Source: Taxawa tesnikishii (nom. ined.)
Lineage: Eukaryota > Ascomycota > Dothideomycetes > Dothideales
Direction of reading: 5' to 3'
NCBI GenBank assembly: GCA_030247885.1
Contig: JAPDRO010000017.1
Location: 372,001-436,000 of the forward strand
DNA: 64,000 nt
In this document: piece after piece, positions 45,358 to 56,235 of the stretch
How the letters are laid out: each line of letters begins with the position of its first letter
Position numbering within the stretch: the stretch's first letter is position 1
Position numbers and translations under genes: made by a program
The notes under the pieces: generated by a model
Database searches by the model: none
Seen by the model: the letters and a program-made list of their open reading frames with translations, nothing else
Told to the model about the DNA's origin: nothing

Positions 45358-47392
45358 ATGGAAGACATACTTAACGGCAAGGCCAACAGCAATGGCATCC
45401 ATCAGGAGCACGACTCGAGTTGGGTACCCGTTGTGGAGCAGCCTTTATTCCAACCGCGCAGGCTTAAGGTCATCTGCATCGGCGCAGGTACACATAGGTC
45501 TTACACTACTCGCCTTGGATACACACTAAGTCTTGTTCAGGAGTGTCCGGCCTCATGGTCTCTTACAAGCACAAGTATGCACCAGCAGTAGCCGACTACA
45601 TGGACTTGATCATTTACGAGAAGAACCGCATGTTATCCCCGGACTGCATAAACACAGGAGTGCTGACGATGTCTAGACGATGTCGGGGGCACCTGGCTCA
45701 ACAACACGTTCCCTGGCGTGGGGTGCGATGTAAGGATGAGCTATCACCGTCGTAAGGTGTCTATTCTTACAAGACATAGGTCCCAGCACATATATACACC
45801 TTTCCCTTTGCTCCAAACCCGAGTGCGTAACTCCGTCGGTGGCCGGTCGACCTCCGCTAACGCCGCCAAGATTGGAGTAGGTTCTATGTGCCAGGTGCGG
45901 AAGTCTGGCAGTACATCAAGGACACTACATCCAAGTATGGTCTGGACGAGACAGTACGGTTCAATAGCAAAATCATCGAAGCCATCTGGAACAACACCGA
46001 CGGGAAATGGGATATCAAGATCGAGGCCAATGGCGAGATCATATCTGATCGAGCAGACGTCCTCATCAACAGCTCAGGGCTCCTCAGCCGACATCGTTGG
46101 CCAGACATCAAGGGCTTGGAATCGTTCCAAGGGAAACTAACGCACAGCGCCGCATGGGACCCTGAGCTCACTTGGGAAGGCAAGCGGGTCGCCATCATTG
46201 GCAACGGTGCTTCCGGCATACAGATCCTGCCACAGATGCGTAAGACAGCTGCACACGTTACAACGTACATCCGGAGCGCGACCTGAATTGCGCCTCCCGT
46301 AGCTTTACATCTGACCAAGAGTGGAAGAAACTTCAAGTATACGGAGGAGGAGAAGCAAGAGTTCCGTGACAATCCCGCCAAGCTGACGGAGGTGCGTAAG
46401 CAAATCGAGCACGCGTTCAATAGTTTTTACTATGCTCTCTTCAAAGACAGCCCTGCACACAAGGACATAGCGGCCGCTGTCAAGAAGCAAATGGAGGATT
46501 GGTTGAACAGAGACCCGGAACTGTGCAGGAAGCTTATCCCGGAGTATGATGTTGGGTGTCGTCGCTTGACGCCTGGTGAGAGTTATCTGGAAGCACTGCA
46601 GGAGGACAATGTAAGCATGCAGTTCGGTGAGATCCTGGAGATCACACCGACGGGCATCCCCACCAAAGGCGGCATCGAGGAATTCCATGTGATAGTGTGC
46701 GCCACCGGCTTTGACCTCTCATTCCGACCGCCCTGGATACAGGTTGGGAAGAACGGTACTGATCTTGCGACATTGTGGGCTGATGAACCGGTACGTGAAT
46801 CTCGAAAAGACCGAACCGGGGAGATCTCACTGACGGACTTGTGACTTTAGGAGTCCTACATGGCAATCTGTGTGCCGGACATGCCCAACTTCTTCATGTT
46901 CTTAGGCCCAGGTTCTCCGGTCGGACAGGGATCTACGTTCGCTGTCCTTGACTGCGCAAGCGATTACGTTTTCAGATGGATCCGCAAGATTGCTACACAG
47001 GGTATCAAGTACGCACATCGTCGCTGACCTAATATCCAGCATGTTAGGACTTGTGCTAACCAGTAATCTCCGTCTCCAGATCTGCCAGTGTATCCTATTC
47101 CACCGTCCACGATTACAACGTCTACTCGCAAGAAATTCTCAAACGCCTGGTCTGGTCATTGCACTGTCGCACTTGGTACAAGGCTAGCAGAACCGACCCT
47201 TCCAAAGTCACCTCCCTGTACGCCGGCTCCGTCCTCCACTTCAGGGAGATGTTGGAGGAGATCCGGGGCGAGGAGTTCGAGATTGAGTATCGCAGCAAGA
47301 ACCGATTTTCGTTCATGGGCAATGGGATGACGACCTATGAGGTGAAGGATGGCATTGGAAAGGTGGATTTAGCGTACTACATGAGGCTCTGA
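45358..47392 (+). CDS. Baeyer-Villiger-type FAD monooxygenase with an in-frame TGA
   Basis: NADPH/FAD-dependent monooxygenase that would insert oxygen into ketones or steroid-like substrates. Seven exons (45358-45487, 45541-45627, 45677-45729, 45780-45822, 45871-46790, 46851-47008, 47080-47392) have fully consistent phases and 567 codons. The first FAD site is IGAGVSG (split by intron 1), followed by DVGGTWL. The fingerprint FQGKLTHSAAWDPE fits FxGxxxHxxxW, and IIGNGASG is the NADPH site. CATGFDLSFRPPW and FLGPGSPVGQGS follow. Intron 2 appears to use a GC donor (45628) with AG acceptor. TGA at 46284-46286 replaces the Trp of the family block T-W-I-x-P-P; all downstream sequence stays in frame and family-like. 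It could be a recent nonsense mutation or a base-call error. Confidence 0.88.
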
Positions 47393-47967
47393 GGGCGACA
47401 GCCAATACAATCTCGTCTTTCAGAGTTCACGTCTCACGGGTTGTGGTTCACCGCATGCATACATGGAAGCATGCCCTGCTTCTGAATGTTCATGCCGAAG
47501 GCATAACTTCCGTTTCTCCACCGCCATCGACACCGCCAGCTGCAGCGACACCAGCTCTAGCGACACTGAAAACACCACCCGTGACCCCACCCACCAAATC
47601 AATCAACTCTCCGTCTCCTTGCCGTCAGCCAGTGCTTCGATCAATTTGTCTGCCCTACCAGTCGGCTTTTTGGGCACCGCTTTTGCCGCAGATGAAGAAA
47701 CGCAACCCCCACCTGGAGAAACACAGACGACTCGGCCCCTTGCCATTTCAAGCTGACACTATCCGAGATTCAAAGAAAATCCAAGTCGCTCAAAGGACCT
47801 CAAACACACCTTGCGATGCTCGGTGAACCAATGACGCGCCGGCATCTTTTGCTCAAAGACGAGACGGTCGGTGGCTTCGGCTCCCGCGTGCTTGTCCATG
47901 CCGGCAAAGGCAACAGAAGGGGTCCATCGCTTGCGCTAGGGACCAAAAGAGAAAAAAGAGATTGAGA
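47393..47967. other. Intergenic region
   Basis: 575 bp downstream of the monooxygenase. Short Pro/Ser/Thr-rich open frames at 47443-47826 lack family character, so I do not call them genes. Confidence 0.45.
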
Positions 47968-48093
47968 TGGAGCTGGCAGGACTCAAACTCTGCACCTTCC
48001 TCCCTGCTGCCTCTGATCCTACTCCGGCCCCAAAGGGGTTTTGAAGCACGGGACGTTGAACCAAGGATGTTCTGCCGATTGGACTACAGCTCC
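47968..48093 (-). tRNA. tRNA-like gene, isotype undetermined, probably with an intron of about 50 nt
   Basis: On the minus strand a perfect 7-bp acceptor (GGAGCTG/CAGCTCC) encloses 126 nt. An A-box-like TAGTCCAATCGG and a T-arm-like GCAG-AGTTTGAGT-CCTGC follow at the right distances, with a T6 run just downstream that would end Pol III transcription. The D-stem has a mismatch, the T-arm seems one base too long, and no anticodon stem fits with U33 in place. It may be an intron-bearing tRNA with base errors, or a decayed copy. Confidence 0.5.
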
Positions 48094-48288
48094 TGGTCTT
48101 GAACAAAGCGTATTGCAACATTCGTCATATACCGTGGCCTAGAAAACAGAGCGCCGAGCAGGTGCGCGCCTCCGCGCACCTTCCCAGAACGGCTTCTACT
48201 TCCCTTGTACCGCTCCAACGATACGTCTGGACAGCCAAGCCCGCAGCCGCTTATCCATCGCGCGAACCATCTCAGGACCACGGCTTCA

Positions 48289-49549
48289 TCATGTCTGTAA
48301 CATGTCTCCCCTCTTCGTCCTCGCTTGAGCAGGTCCGGGATTGCTGTGTTTCCCGAAGAACCTGACAATTTCCTCGCTAGCATCGAAGCACGCCCTATTG
48401 TCTTTCCCGCCCTTGTGGTTCTCGCCATTCCGCCCCTTCGCAGGCCAGATGTGTCCCAAGCCGCCAACCGGATAATGCTGCACCAGCCCACCTCCGCCTC
48501 CACAAGTCCAGGTGTAGTGCTCTGTAGGCTTTCCGTCACGATCGCATAGCGTTTCGTCGTGTACGGCAGTGCATCCGTTCCGCTGCGCCCAGGCGGCCAT
48601 GGTTGCCTCAGCTTCTTCGAGAGTCCCGTTGAGCACCGGTGCAACAGAGTAGTTGCAGCTCACACTCGTAGTGTCGTTGTTGCTACAATTTCGTCCCGGG
48701 ATTTGGTCACGACTCTGATCGTCCAAGCCGCCGTTGTACGGAACCGTCTTATCATCCAAACCATGGAACTCCATTATCGGAATCGGTTTGTGTGGCTGGC
48801 AGTCTGGGATTGTATAGTTGGTCGAGTTGAGGGTATAAATTGCTGCGGAAACGGGAGCGAAGGCGGCGAAGCGGGAGGAGGTGGAGGCGTCGCAGGCCAG
48901 CTGGTTCACGAAGCCGCCACCATTGGATTTACCGGTCGCGTAGATGCGGGTAGGGTCGATGCAGTAGCGGGAGAGTAGATAGGTAAGGAGCGTATTGGTG
49001 AAAGAGATGTCGTTGACGAAGGGGTCCGCGGTAGGGTTCCACCAGGGGTCACCATACCAGGACCGGAGACGTTTGCCGTCTTGAGGGAAGGGAGGCTGGT
49101 GGAATTGTGAGATGGCAAAATGGACTGTGGAGCAAAAGGGAGGAAGCAGGAAAATGTTCTGTTGTCGGATACTTTCAGGGGGATGAACCTACCTTCACAC
49201 CTTCTGGATAGACAACCACCATGCCGCCGTTGATACTATTGAACTTGTCGTGTGTCAATTGATCCACGCTTTCCTGCTTTGTCGCATCTGATCCTCTGCC
49301 ATGAAAGCTCAATACCAACGGCATTGGCATATCCACGGTGTAATTCTTCGGCACATAAATGTAGTAGCTTCGGGTGTAATTCTTGTCATCGATGTGCATG
49401 AGAGTGGCATTGCCGCCTGCGGTCACGCTCTCTGGTAAAGCATGGCCACATCCAAGGGCTCCAAGGCGTGCTTGGGTGGACGTCGAAGCGTAAGACAGGG
49501 AGAGAAGTAAGAGAGAGGCGAAGGCGACGGGGAGGAAGAAAGGCTGCAT
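48289..49549 (-). CDS. Secreted CE1-type esterase (feruloyl esterase / polyhydroxybutyrate depolymerase-like)
   Basis: Secreted serine esterase of the alpha/beta-hydrolase fold, related to type-B feruloyl esterases and LpqC-like depolymerases. Two exons, 49549-49193 and 49095-48289, flank a 97-nt intron and encode 375 residues. A signal peptide (MQPFFLPVAFASLLLLSLSYA) is followed by the oxyanion strand VLSFHGRGSDA, the nucleophile elbow ATGKSNGGGF (Ser in GKSNG), an acid region HGLDDKTVPYNGG and the catalytic His in GGLGHIWP. Cys residues suggest disulfides, and several NxT/NxS sites fit secretion. An alternative acceptor further upstream would add a few residues but breaks the frame. Substrate (cell-wall feruloyl or acetyl esters) is inferred from family only. 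Confidence 0.87.
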
Positions 49550-50387
49550 GGTAGATTGACGTTCCAGCTGCGCGCTGGGGGAGTAGGCAAGCAAATGAGA
49601 CGGAGGGATAGGTGAAGGCGCACGAATGATATACAGGAAGCAAGCAAAGTCGTTCTCACCGCCGATATGGATTTGAAACGGAGAAGCCTCGCAGCTGACA
49701 GCCGACCAGAGCTGAAAATCTGACAAAGACGCGGCATGTTCATGAAGCGGTTGAACCTTCCTTACCACGAAGGGCCAACAGTCGTATATGCAGAGCTGAG
49801 CAACTTACCCATACCGCCTTTGTACGAGTACACTGACCGAACCGTGTCAACGCGGGGCGTGCTCTTTGCGGTGTATTATGTCAGCCCTGTTGACTGCGCC
49901 ATGCAGGGTGGCGAGGAACGTGTGCTGGTGGTTTCTGTTGCAGCAGAGGCCTGGAGAGAGGCGCTGGTGACATGCGTGGAAACTGTGTGATCGAAGTTGG
50001 ACATTGGGAGCAGACATAATAGTCGCAGGTTGATGTCGAGTATATAGAGTGGAGCCGTCCGTGAAGGCCAACGCTCTTGGCGCACAAAATGTAGAACTCA
50101 AGCCGCACTCTTCAATCTGCTCCACAAACAGTCAAGCCATCTTTGTATCGTTTCAGAGAACGAGGATTAACTGGAGATCAGTATTTGTTGTACAGAAAAC
50201 AGTATCGCAACCTGGTAATCGCAAAGCAAAGCAGACCACAAGACGACCGGGTATCCGAACTGGGTATCCATCCAAAAACAAAAACAAGAAAGAAAGCAGA
50301 GATCATCACGGCATATCCTCCTGGCAGCAATCTCCTTCCCTTTGATCATGACGCATCCATGCTCGTCATACAAGCGGCAGCACCACT
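49550..50387. other. Intergenic region
   Basis: 838 bp between the esterase start and the stomatin-like gene's stop, both minus strand. It holds the esterase promoter. No gene is supported. Confidence 0.5.
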
Positions 50388-51565
50388 TTACATGTTCTCA
50401 ACAACTCTGGAGTTGATGGCGCTCTGGAAGCCCTGAGTGCCCTGACCGAAGTCCTCTCCAACGCCATTCTGGGCCGGCTCGCGGTATCTGCTTGGGCCCT
50501 CGCCGTACTGATCCGCCATCGCAAGCTGGCTCTGAACGGTCTGGTTTTGCGCCTGTTTGTTTCGTTAGCTCTAGCTCAAGCTCAATCGTGCGTGCGGGGA
50601 CTTTATTGGTTGTCGAAAAGGTACTCACCGGCAGGAAGATGACCTTGCTGTTCGCCGTCTTAGCCATCTGCTGCATGGCCTCGAGGTATCTGATCTGCAT
50701 AGCGGGCGCGCTGGACAGGATATCAGCGGCCTGGCGCATGAGCTTGGCGCTCTCAACCTCGGCGCGTGCCGCGATGACCTTGGCCTCTCCCGTTCTCTTG
50801 CTCTGCGCGGCCATGCTTAGGCTGTCTTGCAGCTCTTGACTGAAGATGATATCCTTGATCAACATGCTCTCGACAGCCACGCCCCAGCCTGCAGCCGTAT
50901 CTTCGATAATTTCGCGGATCGATTGCGCAATCTCCTCCCGACGCTCGATAACATCCTGCAGCACGCGCGCGCCGATGACGTGGCGAAGGGTTGTTTGAGT
51001 GCGCTCGACGAGGGCTTGGCGGATGTTGGCGATGCCGAAGGCGGCCTTGTGAGGGGAGGTGATGTGGTAGTATATGACTGACGTGAGGTGCAGGTTCACG
51101 TTATCCTTGGTCATGCAGACCTGCTTGGGGACCTCTGTATGCAACGTTAGCACGAATCCAACTACTTCTTCGAGATAGAAGCGCAAGCATACCGACAATC
51201 TGAATCTTGACATCGACCTGGACCAGGCGCTCTGACAGCGGGTTGATCTTGACGAGACCAGGGTCAACGGCTCTCGAGAAGCGTCCGAACTTGGTCACGA
51301 GACCGACATTACCCTGCTCGACTGGCTTGTACGGGTTGGGGCAAACAACGCAGCATGGGACGGCGCCGAGAGTACCAACGATGGCGCCGAGAGAGTTGAT
51401 CATGGACCCATACCAGCCATGCTGAGCGGCGTCTTCGGTGTCTGGCTTGATGACCTGTGCGTAGGAAGGCTGGAGATCTTCGCGACGTGGAGGTTGGACC
51501 TTCACAATGGGTCTGTCAGAGCCGCTGGCGTCGCTGGCGGGTGCCTTGGCGGATGAGCCGTTCAT
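50388..51565 (-). CDS. Stomatin-like SPFH/band 7 membrane protein
   Basis: Membrane scaffold protein of the stomatin group, forming oligomers that organise membrane microdomains. Three exons, 51565-51193, 51134-50629 and 50552-50388, have introns of 58 and 76 nt and encode 347 residues. The N-terminal 60 residues are soluble. A short hydrophobic hairpin (MINSLGAIVGTLGAVPCCVVC) precedes the SPFH domain: YKPVEQGNVGLVTKFGRFSRAVDPGL, then QVCMTKDNVNLHLTSVIYY, RHVIGARVLQDVIERREEIAQ and WGVAVESMLIKDI. A long amphipathic helix follows (SKRTGEAKVIAARAEVESAKLM). It has no mitochondrial presequence, so it is closer to plasma-membrane stomatin than to SLP-2. No frame errors. Confidence 0.93.
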
Positions 51566-52531
51566 TTTTGATAGCTGGCGGGATTCAAAAAAACTAAAAA
51601 CTGATGTAGGTCTGTTGATATAGTCGAGCTATGTAAGATGCTTGCTTTGTTGTGGATGCTAAGGGTGACTGGGGGAAAGGCGCCTGATATGTACTACTCT
51701 TAGCGAAGATGTAGTACTGAAGTAACGGTGAAACGTGTGATGCAGCAAGAATCGCCTCACGATGAGGAGCACACCCATCGCATATATATCGACGTGATAG
51801 ACAAATCCCCGACCGTGCTCAGGGTCGCACTAGCGGAAGGCTAAGACGGACTTGGCAAGCGCGACTGTGGAGAGGGCTGCGCCATGCAGTAAGGACCGCC
51901 GGGTGCTGTCAGGCCGGCCAAGCATTTGTCGCCCGCAAAGAAGGTTGTGTGCTTCGATAGCGTGCATCAATCGTGGCGATGCGCTGCAATCTCTCAAACC
52001 CCTCGCTGTAGCGCACTAGACAGAAAAGCGCGGAGAATGCACATGCACGCGGGATCACTCAGGGTCACACGTTAATCAATCCCAAGAATCGGAAGCTCGG
52101 CAAGCCACCGGTTGCCGGAGATCCGTTCTGTCTAATCGACGCCCGCCGAGCGCTTGTGTCTTCTGGGTCATTATCTCATAGCCGCCTTGGAAACCTGAGG
52201 TAGAGAAACTGCATCCTTCGCGCGAGGCTGTGTCGCGCCTTAGAACGTTCCTCGCAGCGACTCCTAAGATCACGAGGACGTTACATGCAAACTAAGGTAA
52301 AACACTGCTATTCTCGGACGCTTGTGTACAGGGGAAACAAGACGGGTAGTTAGAAGATCTACCTCATGCTGTGCCGTGAGCCCGACTCCGTAGACAAAAT
52401 CTGTTAGTCAACCCTGCACAGCCTTGCTGGCTTGCAAGCGAGGACCTCAGTGGTAGAGGAATCGAGCAATTGAGCGATCCGTCACCCTGGCATAGCCTGT
52501 CCATAGCATAGCAAAGTTTGACATCACTTCG
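51566..52531. other. Intergenic region
   Basis: 966 bp upstream of the stomatin-like gene and downstream of the ABC-class ATPase gene (both minus strand). TATATAT-like sequence at 51780-51788 is far from the start. No gene is supported. Confidence 0.5.
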
Positions 52532-54801
52532 CTAAGATGCAGTGATGCCCCTCATACGAGAGATCGCAGCAGCCATCTCGAATCTTCTGACTGCGACAAG
52601 GTCTCCTCCTTCGAGTGAGGCAGACATGCATTGATCCATCGCAGCCTCCTGTTCGACCATCGTCAGGTGGGCAGAAAGCTGCTTACCCTGCACATCAGAC
52701 TCGGCCAGCCGATACAGGTAATGAGCGATTGTTCTACTTTGGCCGACCTCAACTAACTGATCCAGGCCAGACAAGTCAACACCAGGCTCCGCTTCTGCTG
52801 GATTCTTGATGGGGTCAGGACCCGAGGAGAAGGTGACGAAGGCCTTACGACGAGCAAAAGGAGGCTTCCCTGTAGAACGTCCTGCGGGTAGTGGATGTTA
52901 CGCTGCGGCAATGCACCGTACTGCGAATCCTGATGCACATGGGTAGGGAGTTGCTGGACGATGTTGGCAGCGTCTGATGTCAACATCCGTGGAACGTAGG
53001 ATTCCATACCGATCACAAAGTCAGCAACGGAGAGCCAGTCACCTAGGCCACCAATGACGATGACGGTGCTGACACCATGCTGGCTGTAGAGCGCTCGTAC
53101 TTTGGACACAAGGGGCGTGATGGGCTCATGGCGCACGAGCTGCTGCATGCGTTGGTCCCTAACCAGAAGGTTTGTTGCCGATGAGTCTTCGTCAATGAGG
53201 AGGGCCTTGCAACCAGACTCCAACGCTTCCTGGATGTTGGCAGCCATGGAAGTCGATCCGCTAGCATCGTCAGTGGCAAACTTCTTGGTACTCTTACCAC
53301 CAGGGAGGTTGCTGATAAAAGGACTGATATCTGTTGCAGTAACGCTTCGGCCATCTTCGGCTCGAACTTTGACGGCGGTTCTGTCGCTGACGATAAGTTC
53401 CCTGCCGTCACCGGGGATATGGTCATACACGCTAAGCTCCAGCGCTTCCAATAGCGTAGATTTTCCATGAAAACCGCCTCCAGTTAGAAGGGTGACACCA
53501 TGAGGGATACCCATGCCGCGGACACCAGCACCGTGCTTGCGTTTAAGCACAACTTCAAGATCAGGAGGGGATTGAAATGGAACAACGCCTTGGCCGGTCA
53601 TCGGACGCGCTGACGAACCGCTCGCTCTTGGTAGTACTGCGCCGTTAGCAACAAAGGCTACCAGTCCTCTTTCTTGAAGCTGTGAGCGCATGAAGTGTTG
53701 ATCCTCCACGGCATGCAAATGCCTGGCAATGTGGTCTTTGTTGTGGGATTGATACATCAACACCGAGCGGACCAGATCTGGTAATTTAACATGTAGGATG
53801 CTGAGAGCCTGCTGCCCTAGGATAGTGCGTCCCCTCGCCGGCAGAGCGACGGTAAAGCGCAGCTCAATTGTTCGGTTCGGATGTGTGTTTGAGACGACGG
53901 CACTCGTGCGAGGAAGTACCTCCTGTCCGGGAGCATTAATGTTGAAGGCACCTCCCTTAGGACCCGACCAGCCTGTGCCAGAACTTGACTGGTCTATGTA
54001 GTTCCGACTAATGTAACTTGCAGCCGCTCGAGTTACGTAGTCTCCGAGTGCTATTCGTCTGATGTCGGATTCGGCAAATTCATCTGGAAAACCAGTGTTC
54101 GACTACGTCAAGTCAGGATTGCTATGCGATATGAATGAGAAGACCGACACTTAACATTTTACTTACCCATTGGCAGATGGCCCGGACTCTTGAGGGTGGT
54201 GCGTATGCATCACCTTGCACATGGTCGACCAAGAGCGTAAAGGATGGTGAGGTACACTGATACTTGCCTCGAAGTCGATTGTAGGCACCTGAAGAACTTT
54301 GCTTAGTATGCTTTTTGCGATGCCTCTTATTCTATTCACGTAGGCAAAGTCCTTCCACAGCTTCCGCTGTCAGAAGAAAATCCACGGCACAATCATGGTA
54401 GGACCGATGAGCGGTCGCCAAGGAAGACATGCTGGATTAGGGCACAGGACGCCGCGCTCTGCTGAGATGCCCTCGCCCACTCGCTGAAACTGACTGTTGG
54501 GGAAAAGAAACCATGTTTCCGCTTACCGTACGGTTGGCCGTCGATGCTTCTCAAATCGCGCTGGAGGGAGTCCCAATCGCTTGTTCCTGTGTTACCGTGG
54601 TTCACCCCGTCGTTACTATCACGAGCTGACGCTGCCTCATCGGCGCCATTAGCGCGGGAATTAGCATGAGCCGTTCCACGCCCTCCGCCGTATTTGGCTT
54701 TGTAGTGGGCGCCCCGCCCCCGTCCTCCTCGTCCTGTGAGTGCTGTCAGTCGAAAGAGACAAACGAGCGGAGCGAGAGGTGTGGCACTGTATACCAGACA
54801 T
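52532..54801 (-). CDS. Predicted ATPase of the ABC class (PF09818 family), with 7-nt first coding exon
   Basis: Soluble P-loop ATPase of the 'predicted ATPase of the ABC class' family, function unknown. Four exons: 54801-54795 (only ATG TCT G), 54733-54527, 54288-54167 and 54083-52532; the third intron boundary is one base out of phase. The N-terminus is RG-rich (GRGGRGRGAHYKAKYGGGRG), suggesting RNA or nucleic-acid contact. Family blocks are QRDLRSIDGQPYGAY, FTLLVDHVQGDAYAPPSRVRA and DIRRIALGDYVTRA. Walker A is LTGGGFHGKSTLLEAL, the signature-like block is NLPGGKST, and Walker B is ALLIDEDSSATN. The C-terminal block is GLDQLVEVGQSRTIA. Frame errors at the C-run 54166-54168 (exon 3 edge) and T-run 52866-52867 each need one base. 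The repaired length is 629 residues. Confidence 0.87.
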
Positions 54802-55141
54802 GAGTGGTCAGAGTGACTGGCGAACGGCTGTTGTTGGCGGAAGAAATGAATGTCGCTTGTGTGCGTGGGATAGTATGACGACGAATGAAGGGTCTTGGTT
54901 TGCTCCCGAGCCCGTGGCTGCGCTAGCGGGCGGATCCTGGCAGAGTCTCGCTCCACGCATCCCATTCCTCACTCGATCTGCCTTCCGCTTTCCGCACGTC
55001 TCTCGTAGCTAGTCGAGCACATTCCGGTGAAACGAGCCGCAACCAATTTGACTTCCAGATTAGACTAGGGCTCCCCAAATTTGGATTACGCCCTGTATCG
55101 CACGCTCGATTACCGCGGATAGGCGCCCTCACCGCCCAATC
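54802..55141. promoter_or_regulatory. Divergent promoter region, ABC-class ATPase / SSXT-like
   Basis: 340 bp between divergent start codons. No TATA box is obvious. Confidence 0.5.
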
Positions 55142-56235
55142 ATGAACCAGATAGATTACGGTCACAACCCGCAGGCCTTCCTGTCGAACGCTCCACCTGT
55201 CAGCGTACAAGCTTTCCCGCAGTCGCTCTATCCCGGTCCACAGCACCGGTTCCAGCCTGCGGCACATCATCAGCATGGCTCCTCGCTCGGGAGTGGCTTT
55301 GCTCCAAATGGAGGGATGATGCAGCAGCAGCAGCAGCAACAGCAGCTCGCTGGTGAGTGGAGAGATACCCGTGCCTGACTGCCAAGCAGCCGTGATGCTT
55401 TGCGACTCGCCGAGGGGCATCCCTCCAGATCAAGGCGTTTTGCTGATCCACTGTCATCTGTAGGCCCGCAGAACCCGTACACCACCGCTCCCTATTCGCA
55501 GTCCATACCTGCCCCCACTGGAACCCCAGTGCAAAGAGCCGGAACACATTCCGTTTCTCCCCACGGCACGCTTCACCGCATGTCGCCGGCCTGAATTCGC
55601 AACACGTACAAGCTCAGACACCGCAGAAGGGCTCCATGGCCGCTCCGTCGCCGGCACGACCTCAGTCCGGACCTCAAACTCCAGCGAAGCCGCCTTCCCA
55701 GCCTCAGTCACCACAGTCGGCGCAGTCTGCCGCGAACTATACGCGTGAAAGAGAGAGGTTAGCGCTGCTGCTTGAAATCAACGTCGAGTTGCTCCACGAG
55801 ATCAACAAACTCCAGTCGCAAGGTCAGGGCGGGGCTACAAACCCGCAGCAGGCTGTGTTGTTCAGGGCACAAGGTATGCCAGACAAGATGGCGTCGGAAG
55901 ACTACTTGCAGTAAGCATAAACCGTTCTGTACTACCGTCCACACGATATGCTAACACGTTCCAGTACCTTCAACAGATTACATGCTAATCTTGGATATCT
56001 GTGCGCCCAGTCCGACACGCATCAGAACAAGCCTGGACAGAAGCCACCTCACCCACCCAACTACATGATGCCCCCACCGAACATGCCTGGTCTCTCGGGA
56101 AAGTATGCCACGCTGAGGAAGCTGTTCCCTGACTGGACCGCTAGAGACGTTCAGCCGATGAACATGAATGGCGCTGGCGCCGTTACCACATCTGCCCCTA
56201 CTCCAGCGACCGCATCCACTCCTATCGCTGCTTGA
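55142..56235 (+). CDS. SSXT/SS18-like protein (possible chromatin-remodelling subunit), one frameshift
   Basis: Gln/Pro/Ser-rich protein with a conserved C-terminal helical block resembling the SSXT domain of animal SS18, a SWI/SNF partner. Exons are 55142-55352, 55464-55910 and 55965-56235, with introns of 111 and 54 nt. The N-terminal half is low complexity with a Gln run (eight residues, MMQQQQQQQQ). The conserved part reads RERERLALLLEINVELLHEINKLQSQG, then DYLHTFNRLHANLGYLCAQSD and KPPHPPNYMMPPP. This matches the pattern of two helices with an internal 'NLxYL' motif. The frame breaks at GG 55588-55589; one more G gives 309 residues. The SS18 relation is inferred from pattern and should be tested by profile search. 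Confidence 0.75.

Noticed and set aside
47443-47826. Pro/Ser/Thr-rich frames downstream of the BVMO
   Set aside because: Low-complexity translation of a spacer in several frames at once; no start context or conserved block.
47968-48093. A UGA-reading (opal suppressor) tRNA that would explain the three Trp-to-TGA sites; one loop register gives G-T-TCA-A-C
   Set aside because: The matching 3' anticodon stem is missing, and TGA is used as the normal stop in many genes here (PRP3, SCJ1, GH131, the zinc-cluster factor). Reassignment or general suppression is very unlikely.
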